DNA from: Streptomyces sp. 11x1
GTDB taxonomy: Bacteria; Actinomycetota; Actinomycetes; Streptomycetales; Streptomycetaceae
Direction: 5' to 3'
DNA length: 64,000 nt
Assembly (NCBI RefSeq): GCF_032598905.1
Contig: NZ_CP122458.1
Span: 3,906,001-3,970,000 of the forward strand
This document shows, one piece after another, positions 1-8,815 of this stretch. Below the pieces are notes generated by a model. It did no database searches, was not told where the DNA came from, and worked only from the letters and a program-made list of their open reading frames with translations. The position numbers and the translations under genes are program-made. Position 1 is the stretch's first letter. Each line of letters begins with the position of its first letter.

Positions 1-239
1 AGGAGCCGTACGGCGACCGAATGCTTCGTATGAGCAAGGGAGTTCGTGACCAGCTCGGAGGCGACGAGTTGAGCGTTGCCGAGAACGGTCGGGCCAGCCT
101 CGTAGGAGGTGAGCACCGCTCGCACGTGAGCGCGAACGATACGGGGGCCAAGGGGCGAGTGGGGGATCCGGAGGGCGTACTCCCAGTCGTTGGTGAGCGG
201 GGTGTCTGCGAAGGATGCGCTGAGGGCGAGATCGGCCAT
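1..239 (-). CDS. ATP-binding protein (RsbW-like HATPase), N-terminal part, runs off the window
   Basis: Partial gene whose C-terminus lies beyond the left edge. The minus strand reads open from an ATG at 239 with a GAGGAG ribosome binding site just upstream. About 79 residues are visible. The segment ELVTNSLAHT near residue 66 is the N-box of the small GHKL ATPases related to RsbW/SpoIIAB anti-sigma factors, which are numerous in Streptomyces. It is divergent from the XRE/DUF397 pair at 500-1575, and such ATPases typically accompany WhiJ-type clusters, so it is probably the third member of this cluster. The ATP-binding G-boxes cannot be seen. Identity is inferred from the N-box and the context. 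Confidence 0.72.
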   Translation of the reverse strand, partial: MADLALSASFADTPLTNDWEYALRIPHSPLGPRIVRAHVRAVLTSYEAGPTVLGNAQLVASELVTNSLAHTKHSVAVRL

Positions 240-441
240 GGAGGCAACTCCTCTGTGAGGTACGGCGAGGGTCGATGACGTGCACGGAGGGGCCACAAGC
301 AGGCCGAGACGGACAGATCAGCGTGTGACGTGGGCGGTGGCTCTGCCGCCTACGCGGCGCTGTGCGCGGGCAAGGCGGTGCACTTCCTGAAAACCAACGT
401 CACGTTGAGTAGCAGTTGCGATACTGAAGATAGAGGTTGGG

Positions 442-470
442 AGTAGGGTTACTACCTACTACGGATAACC
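442..470. promoter_or_regulatory. Overlapping inverted repeats upstream of the XRE regulator, candidate operator
   Basis: AGTAGG-N7-CCTACT (442-460) overlaps GGTTA-N14-TAACC (447-470). They lie 30-58 bp before the XRE start codon, in the divergent region shared with the ATPase gene. The area is much more AT-rich than the rest of the window. WhiJ-type regulators bind operators next to their own genes, so this is a natural binding site, but nothing here proves it. Confidence 0.45.
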
Positions 471-499
471 ATTACTCCAACGAGTGAAGGGCGGGCAGC

Positions 500-1351
500 A
501 TGCCGCCAAGGGCAGCAGCGACGGAACGACAGCAGCGTCTTGGTGCTGAGCTGCGCAAACTACGGCAACGTGCCGGTCTGAATTCCCGCGAGGCAGGCGA
601 GTTGCTCAACGTCAACTCGGCGCGCATCAGCTCCATCGAAGCCGGGCGCTTCGGGGTCAGCGCGGATCGGGTCCGCATGTTCGCCCACAGCTACGGCTGT
701 TCGGACGACACATACATCGAGGCCTTGGCGGCCATGACCGCAGGCCGGGCCCGGAACTGGTGGGACGAGTACCGCGAGACCCTCCCTTCCGGCCTGCTCG
801 ATCTGGCCGAGCTAGAACACCACGCGAAGGCGATCCGCACCGCCCAAGTTGCGCACATCCCAGGCCTGTTCCAGACCGTCGACTACGCGCGCCTGGTCTT
901 CCGGCAGTCCATCCCGCAGCTGTCCCCGCCAGAAATCGAGTACCGCGTCTCCCACCGCATCAAGCGCCAGGGCATCCTTTTCGCGGCCAACCCGACCCCA
1001 TACACCGCGGTCATCCACGAGGCAGCTCTACGCATGCGGTTCGGTGACCGCGACGTGACGCGTGGACAGTTGGAGCAGGTCATGGAAATGAGCGAGCTGA
1101 ACCATGTGACCGTGCTGGCCATCCCGTACACCGCCGGCATCTTCCCCGGCGCCGGACAGACCGTCCTGTACGCCGATGGTCCGGTCCCTCAACTGGACAC
1201 CGTGCAACTCGACGCCGAACATGGGTCCGTGTTCCTCCACGCCGACCTCCAGCTGGAGAAGTACCGCACCTTCATGACCCGCTTCGAGGCGGTCGCCCTC
1301 AAGGAGTCCGCCTCCCGAGACCTGATCCGCGAGATCATCAACGACCTCTGA
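500..1351 (+). CDS. XRE-family regulator with DUF5753 domain (WhiJ type)
   Basis: 283-residue transcription regulator. Residues about 12-68 form a Cro/C1-type helix-turn-helix (LGAELRKLRQRAGLNSREAG, then NSARISSIEAGRFGVSADRV). Residues about 95-275 match DUF5753, the ligand or partner-binding half of the large Streptomyces WhiJ family, including the typical WWDEYRE and IPGLFQTVDYAR segments. The length is normal for the family. It is followed after 11 bp by a DUF397 gene, the standard partner, and is divergent from a GHKL ATPase. Family knowledge suggests control of development or antibiotic production through the small partner. The specific role here is unknown. Overlapping inverted repeats just upstream may be its operator. 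Confidence 0.92.
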   Translation: MPPRAAATERQQRLGAELRKLRQRAGLNSREAGELLNVNSARISSIEAGRFGVSADRVRMFAHSYGCSDDTYIEALAAMTAGRARNWWDEYRETLPSGLLDLAELEHHAKAIRTAQVAHIPGLFQTVDYARLVFRQSIPQLSPPEIEYRVSHRIKRQGILFAANPTPYTAVIHEAALRMRFGDRDVTRGQLEQVMEMSELNHVTVLAIPYTAGIFPGAGQTVLYADGPVPQLDTVQLDAEHGSVFLHADLQLEKYRTFMTRFEAVALKESASRDLIREIINDL

Positions 1352-1362
1352 AAGGCTCCGAA

Positions 1363-1575
1363 GTGCCCACCCTCCACTGGCAGAAGTCGTCCTACAGCAG
1401 CGAGGGAAACAACTGCCTCGAACTGGCCACCAGCAACGACGGAACCATCCACCTCCGCGAATCTGACGCCCCCACGGTCGCGCTAGCCTTCCAACCCAGG
1501 GAACTCAGCGCCTTGCTGCGCACAACACGGCAAGGAATATCCCCCGACCGCACACGACCAGTCGTGCCGTTCTGA
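1363..1575 (+). CDS. DUF397 domain-containing protein
   Basis: 70-residue protein starting at GTG 1363, 11 bp after the XRE gene, so almost certainly co-transcribed. The N-terminal LHWQKSSYSS followed by NNCLELA and the central VALRESD-like segment (here IHLRESD) are hallmarks of DUF397. These small acidic proteins are encoded next to WhiJ-type XRE/DUF5753 regulators and are thought to bind and modulate them. The C-terminal FQPRELSALL continues the family pattern, but the tail TTRQGISPDRTRPVVPF is longer than usual. Cellular role unknown; cytoplasmic. Confidence 0.9.
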   Translation: MPTLHWQKSSYSSEGNNCLELATSNDGTIHLRESDAPTVALAFQPRELSALLRTTRQGISPDRTRPVVPF

Positions 1576-1639
1576 CTCATCCATCGACAACAACGCGACT
1601 GTAGCCGTTGCTCTCCCAAGACAGCCCGTTCGAATTCCG

Positions 1640-1912
1640 CTACTGCAGAAGTATCCTCATTCGCCGTGCGATATCAGCCACCCTCTGGCGAACTTGATCA
1701 TCGTTCGGCAGATCCGGCATGCCGATGCCAGCTGAATCATAGCCATGTGCGACATAGAAGAGATCTGTCGCCGCCTGATACTGCTCGCCAGACGGATACG
1801 ACCCGCCGCACCCCTTGTACAGAGGAAGACAGACAAGAGAGAACTCCGAAGGAGAAATCCTCCCTTCGGAAACGGCCTTCGCAAGCACAAGGAACGGCTC
1901 CAAAGTCGCCAT
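1640..1912 (-). CDS. Small protein resembling colicin immunity domain proteins
   Basis: 90-residue protein on the minus strand. An in-frame TAG sits directly before the ATG at 1912, fixing that as the earliest possible start, and a GGGAAG-like ribosome site lies upstream. The layout (VSEGRISPSEFSLVCLPLYK near the N-terminus, then a hydrophobic/acidic middle ending in RVADIARRM) resembles the small all-helical colicin-D-type immunity domain found in many Streptomyces. No matching toxin gene is adjacent. The next genes are IS scars and the Rhs module. It could be a leftover immunity gene from an earlier toxin cassette. The family assignment is from remembered pattern only. Confidence 0.5.
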   Translation of the reverse strand: MATLEPFLVLAKAVSEGRISPSEFSLVCLPLYKGCGGSYPSGEQYQAATDLFYVAHGYDSAGIGMPDLPNDDQVRQRVADIARRMRILLQ

Positions 1913-2047
1913 CTACAGCTTCCCTTGCATGGCCAGATACCAGAACTGGCAATATCCATCTAGACATGGCGCCCGGTATTGAGATCCACGTAGTGTCGGG
2001 CACACGTACCGCGCTATTTTCGCGTAATCTGAACGTTCCCAGGATCT

Positions 2048-2290
2048 TTGACGAAGCCTACCAAAGCGTTCACGAATGCCTGCTTACTCGCCTTACTGAC
2101 CGCTTCCCCCGGCGCACACGACCACTACAACCGCCGACGGGACGCCGGCGACCACTACCGCGCGGCCCTCCGGCATCTGTTCAACCGTATGCTCGGCCAG
2201 CTCGACCACTGTCTGACCAATCGCCAGAAGTTCGACGAAGCGATCGCCTTCAACACCTCCGCCCCAGCTCCACTCTCGGCAGCTGCTTGA
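2048..2290 (+). pseudogene. C-terminal remnant of an IS110-family transposase
   Basis: About 75 codons correspond to the extreme C-terminus of IS110/IS116/IS902-type transposases. The signature is ALLTASPGAHDHYNRRRDAG followed by HYRAALRHLFNRMLGQLDHC and the ending FDEAIAFN. The catalytic DEDD and serine domains are absent, and upstream sequence carries no related frame, so the element is a dead scar. It abuts an oppositely oriented IS5-type fragment. Confidence 0.75.
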
Positions 2291-2758
2291 CCCGAAAGCT
2301 GCATGGGGTGTCTTGTCGACGCAGAGTTCGACCGGGCGGCGCCGACTGGGTCGGCCCCGGGAACGGATAGCGGGTATGCCACGGAGCAACGGCTTGAGGG
2401 CGAGGCCGTCGTGCATGTTCGCGCCTGACACGACGACGGCGAGAGGGAGACCCTGGGTCTCGGACAGCACGTGCAGCTTGCTGCCCTTCTTGCCGCGGTC
2501 GACCGAGTTCGGCCCGGTCAGCGAACCCCCCCTTTCGCCCGCACCGACGCGGCATCCACGATCACCGAGGTCCAGTCGATCTCGCCCCGGGTGCCGAGTT
2601 CGCCCGGTCAACACATACACCACCGCCGTGAACACGGCACGCTCGCCCAGCGGCGCGGTCCCGCCGCCCTGCGGACGGGAGTTGAACGACGGCAGCAACG
2701 GGGCGTCCAGTTCCCACAGACCGTCAGGAACCAGCCGCTGCGACAGATCGGCACTCAC
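2286..2758 (-). pseudogene. Degenerate IS5-family transposase fragment
   Basis: The minus strand from 2758 begins with a recognisable IS5-type transposase N-terminus (LVPDGLWEL...PLLPSFNSRPQGG). It then jumps, with loss of sequence, to the catalytic middle (LTGPNSVDRGKKGSKLHVL, VVVSGANMHDGLALKPLL, a degraded VDK). After about residue 150 it degenerates, so the C-terminal E-containing motif is missing. An internal deletion plus reading-frame damage make this a non-functional remnant. It indicates that the stretch between the WhiJ-type cluster and the Rhs genes has been an insertion hot spot. Confidence 0.75.
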
Positions 2759-2896
2759 GGAGAGACATCATGCCGCAGCTCATACCGTCACCAGGTGAGA
2801 CAATCTCTTACTTGCCCAAGACTCGGCCTGCCAAGATGAAGTGAATAGACTCTCCAAGGAGAGCCTTGAACAGCCGATTCTAGCGCCACCAACATG

Positions 2897-3412
2897 TCAT
2901 TTACCGCTCATGGATGACGATTGCAGCACCGTACATTCAGAATTCCACGAGGGAAGATCACGACACACCTGATCTAGATCATTCCCTGGGTAGCTCGGTG
3001 GCGCTTCAGAGATCCCGTGGACCTCGAGAAGATAGAATTCCATACATTCTCCACCGAAAGAAAGATCACCGTCAGGGAAAAACTGAAAGTCCAGACGCAA
3101 TCCGCCATCAACGACATGAGAAGGCCTACTGGAAATCACCGAGAATGCCATCAGCTTCTGCCGCTGCGGCGATCCGCTCCACTGAAACGATCGCAGCCCG
3201 CGGACCACGAGAAGGGCGGAATTGCCTGTTGGATAGTACGACGCTGTACGCATTTCGAAGAGCAGCGCCGCACGATTCACAGTCGGGCACACTCTACAAT
3301 CCAGAAGCTGCGCATCCTCCAGGGCGTCCGGCTCCTTCAGTGGGTCCCAGCCGACGGACTCAGCAGCCGGACGATAATACTGCGAGGTGAAGATATTATC
3401 CATTAAGATCAT
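2897..3412 (-). CDS. Unknown protein placed as immunity gene behind the Rhs toxin tip
   Basis: 171-residue acidic soluble protein, unrecognised. It begins 14 bp after the stop of the Rhs toxin tip and lies on the same strand, which is where the cognate immunity protein is encoded in polymorphic toxin loci. Base composition is clearly less GC-rich than the flanking core genes, as is usual for exchangeable toxin/immunity cassettes. Starts at ATG 3412 or ATG 3403 are both possible; neither has a good ribosome site, so translational coupling to the toxin gene is plausible. No membrane segment or signal peptide. The function is inferred from position only. Confidence 0.55.
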   Translation of the reverse strand: MILMDNIFTSQYYRPAAESVGWDPLKEPDALEDAQLLDCRVCPTVNRAALLFEMRTASYYPTGNSALLVVRGLRSFQWSGSPQRQKLMAFSVISSRPSHVVDGGLRLDFQFFPDGDLSFGGECMEFYLLEVHGISEAPPSYPGNDLDQVCRDLPSWNSECTVLQSSSMSGK

Positions 3413-3426
3413 GGGATCGGAATATG

Positions 3427-4602
3427 CTAGAAGGGATCGGACTTGACAACGGTCTTTCCGGTAATGGGATTAATGATTTGCCCTCCTTCGTTGAGATAGC
3501 TCACATAGCCGTTTGGGTACGAATGCGGCCCACTGGTCACCGGATTCATGACGCGCACGTATCTGGTGCTCTTGTGGTAGCCAGCAGCCGCGGCTTCGGC
3601 TGGCTTGATGTCATAGAACCACCCCTTCAGGTTATTGGCCGTCGCCAGGGCCTTGCGGCCCTGGGGAAGCCAGAGGGTAACGCCCTGGGGCCCAGACATG
3701 CTGGCGAACTGGCACCGGCTGTTGTGGACCAGCACTGGAGTGTTGCCCGCCAGCACATAGAACGTATGCAGGTCGTCGACAGTGAGGTTGTACGTCCGGG
3801 CATGGCGCGTGTAGGCGCGGTTCCCGGTGACGATGACCGTGTCGTCTTCGTCAGTGAGCAGGGTCACGCCCGGCTCAAGGTCGCCGGCTTCGATCCAGTC
3901 GTTCTCTGATGGCGACCAGAAGGGGTGCTCGTAGGTTGCTGTGAGCTGTTCTACGCCGCCTTCCGTGGCGATGGAGAGTTCGTTAAAGTACTTGTCGTCC
4001 TCTGTGACGATGAGGTGAGTGACTTCACGCGCTCCTGCCTCACCAGTCTCCGGGTCCCTGGCCTGAACCTTGTCGCCGAGTCCGACATCCTCGATGTCCT
4101 TAGTGGTGCCGTCGGCCATGAGGACGTCGGTGCCCGCGAGGAAGCACTGCGTGCAGCCTCCGAATTTTCGGGCGCCCGCACCGATCAAACGGCCGGTGCC
4201 CGCCCCCGCGGCCATGACGCCTTCGTCCCCGAGCTCCATCGTCCGAGCCCAGACGCGAGCATCCGCCTGACATTTTTTCAGATTCTCTACGCAGTAGTTG
4301 GCGGCGATTTCCTTCGCGCCGGCCGCATCATCCGGGTGGTCGAGGGAGTAGGCGTACGCCGCGTTGCAGGCCAGGCGGCCAAAGCAGACTGTTTCCGGAG
4401 TACCGAACACATTGGTCTTCGGATACCAGTACTCAGAGCTGTTGGCGAGCTTGTTGCTTCCATGGGCGTAGTACTGGCTGGCCACCTGGCGCGCGTCGTT
4501 CGATCTCGGAGTATGTGCCCTTATCCATTGCTCGTCCGGGGTTCTACTCGGCTCGCCGACCCCACCCCCTCCCTGAGAAGCTCCCCTGACGGGCACCCAC
4601 AT
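3427..4602 (-). pseudogene. Rhs C-terminal segment: pretoxin Hint domain plus toxin tip, separated from its Rhs core by a frameshift
   Basis: About 390 codons. Residues about 155-295 form a Hint autoprotease domain: it starts at CFLAGTDVLMADGTTKDIED, continues through the conserved TYEHPFW block with its histidine, and ends at LAGNTPVLVHN. The remaining about 95 residues are the variable toxin tip, ending with GYVSYLNEGGQIINPITGKT and a short tail. In intact Rhs toxins this follows directly on the Rhs core. Here the core lies in the -1 frame at 4544-7520, and the switch falls in the C-rich tract 4558-4573. The ATG at 4602 gives no plausible independent N-terminus (no signal, no ribosome site). 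The activity of the tip is not recognised. Either a true mutation or an assembly error in the homopolymers could explain the split. Confidence 0.75.
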
Positions 4603-7567
4603 ACTCCTTCTTGGTTCCGTTGGTGCCCGTTCCGCCGATCGGATATCCCTTGCCGCAGGTCAGGCACAGACCCGTGGGATCGGACTTGGAAACCGGACTG
4701 TTGTTGGAGTACGCGTAGCCGTTCATCTGCAGCGGGTCCGCGATGTCGATGATCGGGTCCGCCGAGATGAAGCGGCCCGAGTCCTGGTCGTACTCACGGG
4801 CGCCGATGTGGGTCAGGCCCGTGGCCGTGTCGTCGATACCGACGCCGATGTAGCCGCGCTTGTTGGGCCACGACGCCGGTCTCGGGCCGCGGAGTTCGCC
4901 GTACGGCTTGGCGGCTCGGCGGGTGACCGCCTGGCCGCTCGCCAGCGCCACCGCCGTGTTCGCCGTGCCCAGATGCTCTGCGAGGAGGGCCGAGAGCTGG
5001 TGCCCCGTCGTCGCGCCGCTGGTTGCGGTGCGGGTCACGACCGGGGCGCCGGGCGGGGCGTAGGACCGGGACGCGCGGGTCACCGCACCGGCACTGCTCG
5101 TCGTCACCTCCGTCTCGCCCAGGTACAGCGTCGATCCGGAGGGAGAGTTCTCCAGGAGGCGGTTGCCGCTGGCGTCGTACACGTACGTCGTCTTCTTGCC
5201 GCCGACCGTGATCGTGTCGAGCTTGTTCTCCGAGGTCCAATTCAGGTCTTGCGGCCCAGCGGCCAGGTCACGGACCGTCGTGTTGCCGACCGCGTCATAC
5301 GTATACGTGCTGCCCTGCCCCGCCAGGCTGGAGCCGATCGACGTCATCGTGTGCGGTTGCTTCGGGTTGTAGCCGTACGTGAACGTGACGTTCTTGGTCG
5401 CGTCCGTCGGGTCGGCCTCCGTCAGCGTCGCCCGGTTGCCAAGCCAGTCGAAGGTGAAGGACTGGTGGTAGGCGGTGGCGCCGGTGCTGACCGTGTTCGC
5501 CGCCGGGGCCGTGGACGCCAGCGTCGACTTCAGCGAGGTGTCCGGGGCGGACGCGTCGGTCGCCGCGTCCGGAGCGTCGGCCACCGGACCCGACGAGGCC
5601 GCGTAGTCCGTCCGCGGGCCCCACGTCGTCCCGTCCGCCGACTTGCAGCCCGAACCGTTACCGGCGGGCGTGATGTTCGATGTCCAGGCGTTGACCAGCT
5701 CGCCCATCACGTCGTACGTGAAGCACTGGGTGTCCCAGGTGTCGCCCGAAGCATCCGACAGCTGACGGGCGTTCGACGTGATGAGGCCGGACTTGTCGTA
5801 CGCGTAGTAGCTGTTCGAGATACGGTGCGGGCCGGCCGTCTCACGGTCCGCGACCGTGCGCTGGAGTCGTCCGGTGTACGGGTCGACGAAGTTGGTCGTC
5901 CAGACGCGGTTCGGCTGGGAGCCGGACACCGTGCGAAGGGGTTCGCCGTACGGGGAGTAGGTGACGTCGGACGTGTACCAGGCGAGACCCGACGTCGACT
6001 CCGTCAGGCCGTCGCTGTTGTAGCGGGTGACGACCTTCTCCTGGGCCAGTCCGCCCACGAACGGCAGCGTGACCGTCTGCGGCGTTCCGGTCGGCGTGTA
6101 CGTGTACGTGTACTTGTACGCGTACGTGCCCGAGACCCCCGTCGTCATGATGTTGGCTGGGATCACCGTCTCGGTACCCGTCGGACGGTACTCGGTGTCG
6201 TAACCCGTGACACGGCTGATGTAGTCGCCGTTCGCGGTGTGCCTGGTCGAGGCGACCGGCTGTCCGAGTGCGCCTGGCAGGGAGTCGTACCTGAACGACT
6301 TGACCGGCGTGCCGGTCTCGGAGTTCTCGCGGACGAACTTGATCCGGCCCAGTTCGTCGTACTCCGTGTAGGTCGTCCGCTCCTTCGCGTCCTTGACCTT
6401 GTACGGTCGGTCGGCCTCGTCGTACCAGGTCTCCGTCTTGCCCACGTCCGGGTCGGTCGTGGAGACGACGCGGCCGCGGGCGTCGTACGTGTACGTCCAC
6501 TCGTTGCCGGCGGGATCCTTGACGCTGGTGCGCTGACCACGGGCGTCGTACGCGTAGGTGGTCGTGCGTCCGACAGTCGTGCTGTCGTCCTTGTAGTGGA
6601 CGATCGAGGTGACTCGGCCGAGGGCGTCCGTGTGTGTTCGGGTCCGCGGCGACGTCGAACCGGCCGGGTCGACGTAGGTGCTGGTGTCGCCGTACTGCGT
6701 CTTGGTCGCGTGCACCACCTTCTCGTCGTGGTACTTCGACTCGCTCACCGGCCGTTCGAGGCCGTCGTACCGGAACTTGACCCGGCTCGGAACGAGCGAC
6801 TTCGACTTGGGGGCGAAGAGTTCGGCGGTCGGCTCGTTCTTCGCGAGGTAGGCGCCGGTCTGCTCGTCGACCAGGCCGTGATCGTCGTACGTGGTGTCCG
6901 TGACGACGCGGCCGGGACCGTGTGCCTCCGCCTGGGTCTGGACCTGGCGCATCAGGCCGTCGTAGATCGCCACCTGACGGCTGTAGGTGCCGTCGTCCTT
7001 CAGCGCCTTGGTGGTGACGGTGGCGGGACGGGACTCGTTCGAGGTGGCGATCGCCGGCTGGTACTCGATCTCGACGTTCGGTGACTTGCCACCGGAGGAG
7101 CGGGACGGGGACCAGCCCTTCACGAATCGCCCGAGTGCGTCGTACTCGTTCCGGATGACCCGGCCGTTGGCGTCGGTGACCGTGAGAGCCAGGCTGCGGC
7201 CCGGGTCGAAGGTCGTGGTGACGGCATGTCCCTTGGCGTTGATCGCCTTCACGGATGTGACGGGGCCACCCGTGTCCCCGGGGGTGTACTGCATCTCCGT
7301 CGTACCCGCGCCCGGCTTCGCGACGGTACGGACCCGGCCCAGCGGGTCGTACGTCGTCTTCGTGACGACCGAGTACGAGGTGCCGGCGCCGTCCACACCG
7401 GCGGCGGCCGTCACCAGCCCCTTCGTCGGGGCGTCACCGTACGACTGGTTGTCGTAGGTGGTGCGGGTCGCGCTGATCAGCTTCGTGGCCGGGTCGGCGA
7501 TGTCGTGGGCCGCGCAAGTGGTGTGCGCTACGAATACGGGTTCAGCGCGCCCAGCTACCCCTTCCAC
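4544..7567 (-). pseudogene. RHS repeat / YD repeat core protein, 5'-truncated and frameshifted at its end
   Basis: Roughly 1000 codons of YD-repeat sequence (many YDxxGRV/T-type units) ending in the Rhs-associated core (GLTHIGAREYDQDSGRFISADP, then NGYAYSNNSPVSKSDPTGL). Family knowledge: the core forms a shell that encloses a C-terminal toxin. The N-terminal half normally present in about 2000-residue Streptomyces Rhs proteins (signal peptide, carbohydrate-binding or DNRLRE domains) is missing. Rhs homology begins near 7520, exactly where an oppositely oriented FG-GAP gene fragment begins. The frame then ends at 4544, while the Hint/toxin part continues in another frame. With no promoter, start or export signal it is probably not expressed as a functional toxin. 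Confidence 0.85.
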
Positions 7568-8657
7568 CTGGACCGGAAGGCCGGTACCGCGACCACGGTC
7601 AGCGGGACGCTGACGAATGCCAAGCCGCCCACCGCCGGTCCGAACGTTCTGTACGTGCGGACCGTGGACAGCGCGGGCAACGTGTCACAGCCCACGAAGT
7701 ACTTCTTCTACGTCAGCCCTCGCGACCAGGCCGACTCACCCGGCGACTTCACCGGGGACAAGCTCCCGGACCTGATGGTCGTCACCGACGCGGGCAATCT
7801 GGCCCTCTACCCCTCCCAGGCCACCGACGACCTCACCAAGGGCTCCGGCGACCTGGACTACTCGATGGCCGGCGCCTACCGCTCCAACCCGGACAAGGAT
7901 CCGAACGGCGACGACCTGCCGCCGTACGTCGCCGCGCCCTCCGGTCACTTCAAGGGCGCTCTGATCACCCACAACGGGGGACATCTACGGCGGTGACGGC
8001 CTTCAGGACCTGGTGGTGCGCGTCGGTGGCAAGCTCTGGGTGTACCCCGGCGACGGCTACGGCGCCGTCAACATCGACAAGCGCGTGGAGATCCTGCTGC
8101 CCGAGGGGGCCCCGAGCCCCGCCTCGCTGACGCAGATCGTGTCCACGGGTGACGCCACCGGCGACGGCCGTACCGACTTCTTCGCCACCGCGGGCGACGA
8201 ACTCTGGGCCCTCACCGGCTACCACGGCGCCACCATCGACCAGGCCACCCGCCTGGCGGCGTCCACCTGGACCGAACGCGACATCGTCACCGTCCTGGAC
8301 ATCACCGGCGACGGAGTGACGGACATGGTGTACCGCACGGACGTCCATGCCCAGCTCAAGCTCCGCAAGGGCAAGGCGGCGAGCGGCGGCGGCACCGACC
8401 TGGACTCCCTGTCCTCCGGCGCCGACTCCTCCGGCGGCACCGACCTCGAGTACGGGTCCGCCGGCTGGTCCAGCGCCAACATCCCGCTGCTGATCGGGAC
8501 CCCGGACGCGAACGGGGACACCATTCCTGACATCTGGACGGTGCGTTCGGACGGTTCGGTCCGCTTCTACGCCGGCGGCAAGGCCGTCTTGGCGGGCTCG
8601 GGTACGGAGATCGTGGCTCCCGCGAGCTACTGGAAGACCCGGATCGCCATCGGCTGA
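7520..8657 (+). pseudogene. FG-GAP/VCBS-repeat protein, C-terminal fragment with an internal frameshift
   Basis: Plus-strand coding sequence with repeated calcium-binding FG-GAP/VCBS blades: DFTGDKLPDLMVVTDAG, DATGDGRTDFFATAG, DITGDGVTDMVYRTD and DANGDTIPDIWTVRSDG. Such blades build beta-propellers in secreted Streptomyces proteins often linked to Rhs loci. The gene lacks its 5' half: the frame is continuous with unrelated sequence before about 7520. A second lesion is one extra G in the GGGGG run at 7976-7980. Removing it joins ITHNG to DIYGGDGLQDLVVRVGG and restores a single frame to the stop at 8657. A terminator follows. Non-functional remnant. Confidence 0.8.
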
Positions 8658-8675
8658 CCGGAGCGGGAGTGGGGA

Positions 8676-8709
8676 GGGGGCCGGCCGCGGACAGCCGCGG
8701 TTCGGCCCC
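8676..8709 (+). terminator. Stem-loop terminator after the FG-GAP gene fragment
   Basis: GGGGCCGGCCGCGG pairs across an ACAG loop with CCGCGGTTCGGCCCC, one mismatch, 19 bp after the stop codon, followed by a TTTG stretch. This is a typical GC-rich Streptomyces terminator. Confidence 0.7.
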
Positions 8710-8815
8710 TTTGCCTTGCCCCTTGCCATGTCCCCCTGTTCCCGCCGTCCCCCGACCGCGCAGGCGCGTGCTGTCGCTCCCGCAGTCACATCGGCCGACA
8801 CCCTAATCTGACGAC

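Noticed and set aside
1666..2370. 234-codon plus-strand frame across the immunity-like gene and IS scars
   Set aside because: Pro/Arg/Thr-rich low-complexity translation that crosses three unrelated pieces. No start signal.
4808..7084. Long open frame (758 codons) on the plus strand opposite the Rhs gene
   Set aside because: Its product is almost only Arg, Gly, Val and Ala, the usual mirror of a GC-rich coding strand. The minus strand has clear YD repeats.
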